DNA of 64,000 nucleotides from Gnetum montanum (lineage: Eukaryota > Streptophyta > Gnetopsida > Gnetales > Gnetaceae): positions 414,435-478,434 of the forward strand of contig MNCI01018363.1 of the NCBI GenBank assembly GCA_015680685.1, read 5' to 3'. The position numbers and the translations under genes were made by a program. The notes under the pieces were generated by a model, which had not been told where the DNA came from, searched no databases, and worked only from the letters and a program-made list of their open reading frames with translations. Shown here in pieces: positions 55,597 through 64,000 of this stretch; the first letter of the stretch is position 1; each line of letters starts with the position of its first letter.

Positions 55597-56439
55597 TGAT
55601 GAATCATATTCTACTTAATACCTGATATCGAATCACATGTTATGACATTGGATATCTGATATCATGGGATGCACGCTTGCCTATAAATACAATACTTGGG
55701 CACATGATTCATCCCATTCTTTTTGTCAATAGAGTAGTTGAACTCTTGCAATTTTATTTCATAGTCTTAGAGAATAGTCAATGAGTGCCTACAGTATGGA
55801 TCTAAGTCATTTTTATGACATCTTATTCAAGTGCCAATGTACCTAGACACATTTCACAAATGACAATAAGATCAAGATTGATTCTTATTTATTGCAGCAC
55901 TTTGACTTAGATTAGATTTAATTTCTATGCAATTTATATTTGATGTTCTTAGTTAATATTTACATTTCCATGCACGTTAATGAATTAGTGGAATGAACAT
56001 GTCTAGTTTTAAGTATAAACACGTATTTTCTTGATAATCCCAACAATGTTATTTCTTGGTTTGCCTAGTAGTGTAGCACTTTTTAATCGCAATAATGGAT
56101 ATGTGGGTTCAAGACATGTATGGCAAGTTGGAAACAAACACTCATCATCCATAGGCTAGTTTAGAATTTATCTTCCCATTGTTAATTATATTAAATAATT
56201 AATTTCTCTATTATCGTTAGAAGTAGCATAAGGCTAGAACAACATCAAAAATCATATGTCTAACTTTGGACTAAACCATACAGGACAAAGATACCACTAA
56301 TCCAAGTGGGAAGACAGTGAAGTGCAATCAAAGCATAACAATCTAGATGCCGCAACTAGTCCCATCCAAGTAATTTGATTGGATCATGCATGAATGCTTG
56401 CAATTCATATGGTTAGCCATAGGAGGTACCCAGCACTCA
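55597..56439 (+). repeat. 3' LTR of C
   Basis: Starts TGATGAATCAT, with TATAAATA at 55682-55689, and ends CAGCACTCA. It aligns with 50230-51060. No PBS follows, consistent with a 3' LTR. Confidence 0.85.
55682..55689 (+). promoter_or_regulatory. TATA box of C 3' LTR
   Basis: TATAAATA at the place equivalent to 16561 in B. Confidence 0.55.
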
Positions 56440-58110
56440 TAAGAAAGAATAAGGAACTTGCATTATATCATCACTATAAGTTGAAAAATTAGTAAGCCTA
56501 GACATATAAAGAAGGTTAGTTTTCAAGAAGAAAAGGCACAAGATAAGGATCAACCACATATAATGAATGAGAAGGGAAGTAATGAACCAATAAAGAAAGA
56601 ATAAAAACCATTAACCTCTCCTTCTTTTATTAGGAAAACAATTTCACATCCTTTTCCTAAATCATTGCAAGATGAATTTACAAGCAAGAGTGGATCTAGA
56701 GATGTTATGAATTTGACAAAAAGAAGTATGATCTACTTACCAATGTTGAAAGAATCTATTTCAAGATCATTTTATACCACTTGAATCCCATGATATGACC
56801 TAACAAGATCACATCCTTCTCCACTAATTATTTTTCTATACTTAGCAAGAAATTCCTTGTCAACCTATCCCACATCATCTTCTTAGAGATTGAGAAGCAT
56901 TTCAAGAAAAATAAGAAATGTAAGAAGATACTCCTATTTCCATGTATCATCAGAAAATTATGCAAAGGGGAAGGAATTAGCCCATACTCCAATGACTTTC
57001 TCCATAGGGTACCACAACATTTTAGACAAAACATAATGAAGCCATTACTAAGGTGTTAGGAAGAAATACCACCTCTACTAGCTAAGGAGATACCAGGTGC
57101 TGAAGCAAGAATTAAAGAATTAAAAGAATCTCATCAAGCACCTAGTGGAGGATCAGTGAATGGTTATTCTAGAATAAGCCATTTGAATGAAGTCACTTGA
57201 ATAGTTGGCTGATAGTAAGATGATCTTTTAAATGTCTTCTTTGAAAAATAATGACAAGCCATAGTCCAAGTGAATGCTAGCACGGGAGAAGTTGTAGTGT
57301 CCTTGCCATCAAAACAATTGCCAAAATATTGAGATAATGTTGGAACCTTCTCTATAATGATGAAGGAGGAGAATGGAGCTATGATGGTAATTATGTTATA
57401 TAAGGAATAGGAAGCAACTACAAAGGTGGTAGTAAAATAAATTGGAGAAGCTCTAAAGGTTCTTGCAATACCAATCCTAGATTTTGCTACTATGATAAAC
57501 ATCTAAATGTCTACAGGAACTAGATCATGGAGAATGAATGTAGCACAACATATCATGATGAAGTGTAAAGACTAGTGGAAATCATGCCATCAATTCTAGA
57601 CATCTTTGACATATTGAAAGACATTTTATCTATATAGTCTACACTCATCAAGATAAGAGACAAGTTGATTATTCATGAAACATTACTTCAAGAGGCTACC
57701 TAACTTAATTAATAATTAATAGTCAAAGTTACATAATTAATAGCTTTCTTATCTAATAATACAATCCATCAACAAATTCTTATAAGAATAGGGACCTTTC
57801 AAAAAGTTAAGGCTGAAAAACATCAAGATGAAATGAATAAGGAGAAAGGAACCTAGGATGTATCCTTGATAAAAGTAATATTGAATGGAGAAAATAAGGT
57901 CCTCATGATTGTGTGCAAGGAAAATAAGATGTTGGCTAAAAAAATAGAAGATTTCTTAAGGTAGAAATGCAAATGGAATAAATGGAAGAATACCATAAAT
58001 GCTAGCAAGAGAATTTGAAAAACGTTAATGTGGATGTATGAAAGTTGGCAATAGAAAATAAGAATCTTTTTATAGAGGAGGTGCATGCCATCCACTAAAA
58101 ATTAGGAATT
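56440..58110 (+). pseudogene. ORF X, long form
   Basis: IRKTISHPFPKSLQDEFTSK near 56625 begins the readable part. ISHLNEV (57175) matches A's MSHLNEVAQTINQM, NVAQH (57535) matches A's NTAQHEKLL, and the following ILDIFDILKDIL matches A's ILDVFNLLDII. Beyond the point where A is cut (16463) it continues with EKHQDEMNKEKGT and VCKENKMLAKKIEDFL, a charged helical region. It lies between an LTR on the left, which is C's, and an LTR at 61159. Stops and frameshifts throughout. Confidence 0.55.
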
Positions 58111-60020
58111 AAGATTAAGCATCAAACTCCTCAAAAAAAGTATCATGAGGCACATCTCCAACCCTCAAAGGCCTCAAAAACTCATTTTAGCTCAAAATGT
58201 AGCTCATGAGCTCCATATATAATGACCCTAGAAAAGTTTGAGAATCAAAATTTTTCTAAGAATTAGAGGTGATGTAAATTCTACTTCAGCTTTTTCCCTC
58301 GACCATTGATGCTACATCAATTATAGCCCTAGGCCATCTTGTCTATGTCACTTACACCAAAACTACATTTTGGCCTTAAATTTGATATAGCATGACCTTA
58401 ATCAACTTATCCAAGGTACCTATGACATCACAAGCTTTAAATTTTAGCGTTTACATAGTTTAACCCTATGACCGTAGAGATCCAAAATTTTCTAAGTATT
58501 GAGTAACCCTAACAGTAACATCAACGTCAACATCATCACTTAGACCATGATAACTAGTATGTCTAGGGCTTATCTCATCTACATTTTGACTCAACCCTCA
58601 ATGTTTTAAGCTCTTCACTAATTCATTAACATTAGTTTTGATACTTTAAATGATAATTTTAGTAGGTTTAAGGATATTTTTAGCAGTTGAAACAAATGTT
58701 TTTTATCTTATGCAAGTAAGGCTAATGCTAACTTTAGCATTAATGTCAAGATCATCATGCAAATTTCACACATCTTCCAAGTCACTAGGATTAGCACATG
58801 ATAGCACTCTCTTGATCTACAAGTTTTGTATGGTCTCAAAAAAATCATTATGGCTCATTTCAGCTTTAATTTAGGCATCCTATAAGCATGAAAAGTCAAT
58901 TTAGAGAAATGATAAAAAACTTCTAATTCCCTAGCTAACATAGGTATCAACATTCTTCGGGATTAAAAAATGTGATCCTTGGCCTTTTCAATCAATAGTT
59001 GACATCATCCATTAATTTCATGGGCTCCTTGGCATCATCTAAGCATCATTTGGTATTCATTTAGGCATCAAATGAATCCCCAAAATACTTAGACCACCAC
59101 TTAGGAAAAACTAGTAAAATTTTTCTAAGTATTATTGATGCTCACATTGACTCTAATGTTAATGTCACCTGTTCATGTTCCTAGTTTTGCTAAGTTTGAA
59201 GGTTAAACTTGCGTATTTTAAACTTCATATGAACTTCAAGTGAATTTTACTTAAATCTAGGGTCAAATTTGGTAATCTTAATTCTATGAATATGAGATAA
59301 AAACCCATATTTTTGGGCTAATCTCTTGATATCTAGAGTATTTTTTTGGATTTAGTACTTTTTGTATTTCCAAATATTAAGAGCACATGCAACAAACCAC
59401 TGAGTTTCTTCTATGAGTTCCATTATCACCACAGCCCCTACAAGCTATAGCAGAAATGCTGACATAGTGATAACATTAATCAAGTAGCATCTCCATTGAC
59501 ACTCTAGACATAGAAGTTTTTAGCATCAGTGTTAGTTTCCAAAGTTAGAATTTTTTTATCTTCAATGTCAATTTTGAGACACTCAGTTAAAACAATCTCA
59601 TTTTGGCCTTGATTTGATTATGGATAACACCTATGACCTCTCCATTCATAGCCTCACCCTCTAAAGGTTTCATTTCACTCTCCAAATCCATATTTTTCGC
59701 ACACATTGGGTTCTTATTGCTAGTTTTATCTCACTTACATTTTTTCTCCAACACTTATAGTTTGGCCTTCCTTAGAAGATAAACACCCATTTCTTCAAAA
59801 ATAAAGCATTTTTCTTATTTGGGAAGGAAACATAAACATTTCTTCTATATCATAGCTCTTATATTTTAATATTTTATGCCAATTTATTCACATTTTATAC
59901 TTAAATTTTATTATATCAATCATAGTCTTTTTCATACTAAGTTTACTTTTAAACAATAAATACTTAGTTAATTTTTGCATTTAAATCCAATACTTTTATC
60001 ATTCCCCTATTGTTTTTGGT
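58111..60020. other. Unassigned AT-rich stretch
   Basis: No domain found on either strand. Phrases recur: 'aaaatttttctaag(t/a)att' near 58245, 58485 and 59118, and 'cattttggcctt' followed by 'tttgat' near 58368 and 59590. This points to a degenerate duplicated unit of about 1.2 kb, or an old insertion in the long ORF X. Confidence 0.35.
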
Positions 60021-61158
60021 TCACATGTGAGAGGCTAAGTCCACATTCGATCAAAGATTTGTGCCCTGTCATATCATTATGATTGAGTTAGCAAAATTTA
60101 TATCAAGTCAAAGACTATTTGTAATCACGAATTGAGTACTTTCACACTTAGTTCATGGAGGTATTCTTTGTGGGATTAGGAAAGAATATTTTTACATGAA
60201 TAGATGCCTTGAAATACAAAAAGCTAAAAAGTCATTACAAGAAACTAGTGGACATGTAGAATGAGATCTATGAAAAGAAATTTGATTGGTCAAGTTGAAG
60301 ATGAACCAAGCCCTCCAATAGCTCTAAGGTGATGTATGGCACAACCAAGCTAATATCTACATGAAGAAGTTGTAGATAGAAGAGATGACTAAGTAACTGA
60401 AGCTCACCAACCTTGGCTAAGTCAAGTTAGTAATGCTCACAATTGATAGACTAAGAATAGAGCGAGAGAAGCTGGTGGCTAACTCATAATTGTTGTATGA
60501 GAATAAATACATGCTTCACAAGGAGGTGTGCTAGAATTTGGAAAGAGCCAACGTGGAGTTTGAGGTCCTAAAGATGAGATTTAAAGATTAGAGGACTATT
60601 GCTAAAAATTTGACCAAGGGAATGATAGACTACCAAAAGTTAAAAGACATAATGAAGTAATTCAATATTGGATGTAAAAAATTCATTGTTTGGATTGTCA
60701 ACATACATGAAATGTTTTCAACTTTATCATGTCCTTGAGAGGTACCTATAATAACTAATGTAGGTGAACTAGCATGAATAATTTATGATTCCAATAAAAG
60801 AGAAGAAAATATGAAAATGCTAATGGATGCATTTCAACTAAAACTAGCAGTAGCCACCACGACAAGATAGGCAAGATCACCACCAAGGGATGAGGAGCCA
60901 ATGTTAGAGTTGTCAAAGGAGCAACACTACTTGATACTACATAATACATATAGCATAAACAATTTTATAAATATCTGTGCAAATTTTTGTAAAGGATGAT
61001 GTATTTAATTTTTGTCAAAAAGTCAAATTTGTAAAAGAATAGGAATAAATTTTGCAATATGACACTCTAGTTAGTTAAGCTAGTTTCATATATTTTTAAA
61101 TAAACCTAGTCTTAATTTTGTTAACTCAAGGAAGAGTTTTCAATTAGTCATATGGAAA
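60021..61158 (+). pseudogene. Coiled-coil coding remnant before the last LTR
   Basis: 60180-60720 reads in one frame, with stops, as CLEIQKAKKSLQETSGHVE, LTIDRLRIEREKLVANS, NLERANVEFEVLKMRFKD and LTKGMIDYQKLKDIMK, clearly heptad-like. It probably continues the long ORF X, whose 57770-58100 part has the same character. 60960-61158 is non-coding and contains 'actcaaggaagagttttcaattagtcat' just before the LTR, similar to the sequence before C's 3' LTR. Confidence 0.45.
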
Positions 61159-62073
61159 TGATGAGTCTTGATTTTATTAGCTATGTTGATGCAATAATGT
61201 TGACACAACAACATTGACATAGAGGTAATAAAAGCCTATATAAATTCATATAACTATCAAATTTATGACATCATTAGTTAGTAGTGTAGCCAAACTCTTG
61301 TAGTTTCTTTCCATGAAGGTTAGAATTTATTATTGATTTTCCACAATATGAATTAGGTGGATTGTCCAAAGTCTTATAAAAGTGACTATCTACTTGAACA
61401 CATTTTCATGACAATAATAAGATCAAGATCCATTTACCTTCATTGCAACACTTTACATAGTTTAATAATTTCCTTTACCTACATTTAAATTTTAATTATT
61501 TCTTTAATTTGCATATTCTTAGTTAATTATTTTATATTTTTTTACACTTAAGCACATTGCATGAGTACAATCAACTTCAAGCATAAACATGTTAATGTTA
61601 GGTAATCCAAGTAGTGCACCACTCGATATGCCCAATAGTGGGTACTTGGTAATCTAGTAATATTAGTGTAGGAGTGCACCACTCAATATGCCCAATAGTG
61701 GGTACTTGGTAATCTAGTAATATTAGTGTAGGTTTAGGATGTGTACAACAACTTGAGAATGAATAATCTATGCATAGCTTAGACTAGATTCACTCTTTGT
61801 ACTTAGGGTAGATAAATTAATATTTTAATTTCTTTACCATTTTAATATTTTAATAATATTTTAATCATAGCCTCTCCAACATCATCATTATATGCCTCGA
61901 TCACACTTAATCATACAAATTAGTTCACATAAGTGTGATTGGAAAGATAGTGAGCAATGATCTATCATCTAGATATCTAGATACTTATACTAGCCTCTTC
62001 CACAAAATTCAATCAAATTGCGCATGAACACATGTAATTTGCATCTTGGATGTAGTGTTTACTCTACCACTCA
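61159..62073 (+). repeat. LTR of the A/B/C family, rightmost copy (915 bp)
   Basis: Starts TGATGAGTC and ends CCACTCA as in B. TATATAAA at 61237-61244. It contains a 60-base tandem duplication at 61613-61672 and 61673-61732 that differs at one base. By position it is a 3' LTR for the ORF X segment. A weak 'cactaggga' after it could be a PBS trace, so a 5' LTR cannot be excluded. Confidence 0.7.
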
Positions 62074-63300
62074 TCACTAGGGAATACTTTCCATTTAAAT
62101 CGTGTGACATTGTCATATATAGGCTAGTTTCATCCAAGGTCCACATGATTGAATCTGAGTGTGTGTGATTTGACAATGTAAAAGAAATGGCTATATTAAC
62201 AAACAATCATTATCATAACTCACCATTGACTACATGTGCGTCTTGTCCATGGTGTTCTTAGTACATCAAATAAGCTCTACCACACTCAGTAGTGCAATGA
62301 CACATACATGTCCTAGTTCTACTACAACACATGTTAACATAGTAGTGTTACTACAGTAGCCTAATAGAGTCAACGATTGCAAGCATCTTCTTGCTTGAAT
62401 GATCAATGATACCTGTTAATTAGGACATAACACTAATGCTTGTGTCCAAGCACATAAGATTATGTTTAATGTAAGTAGTAGAAGATGAATAATATGTATT
62501 ACTAGAATATTGCAAAATAAAATTTTTTAGAAAAAAATGGAAAATCTCTAATCAACATTTATATCAGCTATTCAAAGCTACCATTGTTGGTTCAAGGGAA
62601 ATATATAAAAGGTGTATACATATGACATGATTATTAAACACATTTGTTATACTCAAAATATATTGCTACTCATGTATTATATACAAGTTAATTTGTTTGA
62701 AAAATTCTTTCATTTGTATCCATGCAATAATGAAAAATAAAGAACATATCTTTCTAAATTGTCCTTTCTTTAATATTCTTAAACTTAAATATAGTATTTA
62801 GATAACAACTTTGCTACATTTCTTTGAGTTGAAGGTGTCAATTTTGGGTTATTTTCTTGATGAGGTGTTAAAGACTCATCATGACCATATCAAAGCCTCG
62901 TAATAAAAATTTTTGTTATATAGATCCTTAATGGTTTCACAAGTACATAATTTAGCATTTCTATTTCTATTTTAATTTCCATTTCCATAAAGGAATAAAA
63001 TTTTAGTATCTCTAATGAGTTAGCTCCTTTTCTGTGTCTTAACCACTACTACTACATGTGATACAATGAGTTCTTTTTCAGGTGAGTTGACTAGATGAGT
63101 TCTTTTTTATCTATTGCATCTATGAAGAACTAGATATTTGTTTCAGGTGATGGTGTTGTGTGTTATTTCTGGAAGATGCCCTAGTAAGTTGTTGCTCATT
63201 TTCCACAATAAATGGGCCCTATGACTACTTCCCATCTCATCACATCTAGAAAATGCCTTAGCATCTTCAAAATTTAAAAAAGAACTCATTAATGAGATTT
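62074..63300. other. Unassigned stretch
   Basis: AT-rich. No retrotransposon domain, RNA gene or conserved ORF seen. Confidence 0.4.
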
Positions 63301-64000
63301 GACAAGGTTTTAAAGCTCACTACTATTGATGCGTAAATTTTGGACACGCGAACACCTGTGAAAACTCGTTTTAGGAGACTATCGCCTAGGGCACCTCCCT
63401 TATGGGTACGGAAACCCAGGAATAGTTTCTGAAAACGACTATGGGACAAAACAATAATAATAATATTTTTAAACAAAATATTAAAAACTTAAACTTAATT
63501 TAAGTTAAGTTCTATTATATCTTGAAAAACATAGTAAAATAATTAAAAAACAAAATTAAATATTTGTGCAATTTTTTTGAGTACAATAATCAATACGAAA
63601 CAGAATAGAAATTAAATTAAAGTTTATCTCTACTCAAGATCTCGTGCTTCTGCTAATTCGGAGAGGAGAGACCTCCGTTGTCTGCCACCCCATCCGTTGC
63701 AACAGCCTGAATGCAGACCGCAGTTTTATCAGCCATGTGCTCTCAGTGCGCACCAACCGTCCACTGCAACAAGCGTCTTCTGTTTCTGCCACACTATGTT
63801 TCTTGCCGTTTTCTGCAACGCAAATAGAGACTACCGTGCACGAGAGACTTGCGGCTCTTGAACAAAAAAATGTTCGCTGTTGAACAGAAAATCCTCTCCG
63901 GTGGTGAACCGAAAATCCCCTAATCGTCGTCAGAGAATAGGCACAAGCACTGGCTGCCAGCTCCGTCGTCAAAGAATAGGCGCAGGCACTGGTTGTCAGC
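63300..64000. other. GC-richer window end, unassigned
   Basis: From 63630 composition changes sharply. A 112-codon minus-strand open frame (63972-63634) and an overlapping 79-codon plus-strand one exist, and neither is recognised. The last 76 bases are two copies of a 39-base unit starting CGTCGTCA at 63925 and 63964, the second incomplete. It could be the edge of another element's LTR or a gene's 5' region outside the window. Confidence 0.4.

Larger units (their letters stand above)
50230..56439 (+). mobile_element. Element C: gag-only member of the A/B family
   Basis: LTR (50230-51060), PBS remnant, gag (51180-53370), a divergent ORF (53370-53910), the family spacer (53940-55596), LTR (55597-56439). 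Protease, RT, RNase H, integrase and ORF X are absent. A gag-bearing element without pol resembles the TR-GAG type of non-autonomous retrotransposon. No clear target duplication was found: the flanks are GGAAG on the left and TAAGA on the right. Confidence 0.75.

Noticed and set aside
62074-63300. tRNA or small RNA genes in the unassigned right part
   Set aside because: No cloverleaf-like box A/B pair or conserved RNA motif could be seen by eye. A tRNAscan or Rfam search would settle it.

Overview
The window is intergenic DNA from a plant with a large, repeat-rich nuclear genome. Nearly all of it is nested, decayed Ty3/gypsy LTR retrotransposons. I see no host gene, tRNA, rRNA, CRISPR array or prokaryotic signal. 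The evidence for a plant is Athila/Tat-type pol proteins, a duplicated RNase H, primer sites resembling plant tRNA-Asn and tRNA-Asp, and 70-100-nt introns. Species cannot be told from this window.

Layout. (A) 1-3397 and 11813-16463, + strand: interior of an Athila-like element (gag end, protease, RT, RNase H, integrase, about 2-kb spacer, extra 3' ORF 'X'). (E) 3398-11812, - strand: an 8.4-kb Tat-like element nested inside A's integrase, with LTRs, 5-bp target duplication, PBS and PPT. It keeps gag and protease but has lost RT to integrase. (B) 16464-22567, + strand: an A-family element whose 5' LTR interrupts A's ORF X. It breaks off in the integrase zinc finger, where an inverted fragment F1 (22568-26770, - strand: integrase, spacer, X) begins. 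(F2) 26790-29503 and 47906-49075, - strand: a different gypsy element split by G. (G) 29504-47905, + strand: an 18.4-kb Tat/Ogre-like element with 1.3-kb LTRs. (H) 49080-50229, + strand: an Athila-like gag fragment. (C) 50230-56439, + strand: a gag-only relative of A/B with two LTRs. 56440-62073: a long ORF-X segment ending in another LTR of the A/B/C family. 62074-64000: unassigned DNA with a GC-rich end.

The most interesting object is G. Between its protease and RT, where Ogre-type elements are known to carry an intron, lies a 5.9-kb insert. On the antisense strand it holds what reads as a complete eight-exon gene: about 1,095 codons, seven GT-AG introns, a coiled-coil C-terminal part, a normal stop and an AATAAA signal. 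Intron 1 and the upstream region of this gene, the sense leader and both LTR promoters share a palindromic motif (best copy CAGCGTATACGCTG, core GTATAC). This suggests a self-regulating module in which the antisense product or its transcription acts on the LTR. E, the smaller relative, has different inverted repeats in its LTRs and lacks both the antisense gene and pol.

All elements are old. Reading frames carry many stops, mostly TGA and TAG as expected from C-to-T decay of CGA and CAG, and the LTR pairs differ visibly. A 64-bp exact inverted copy bounded by single Ns at 15022 and 15087 looks like an assembly artefact.
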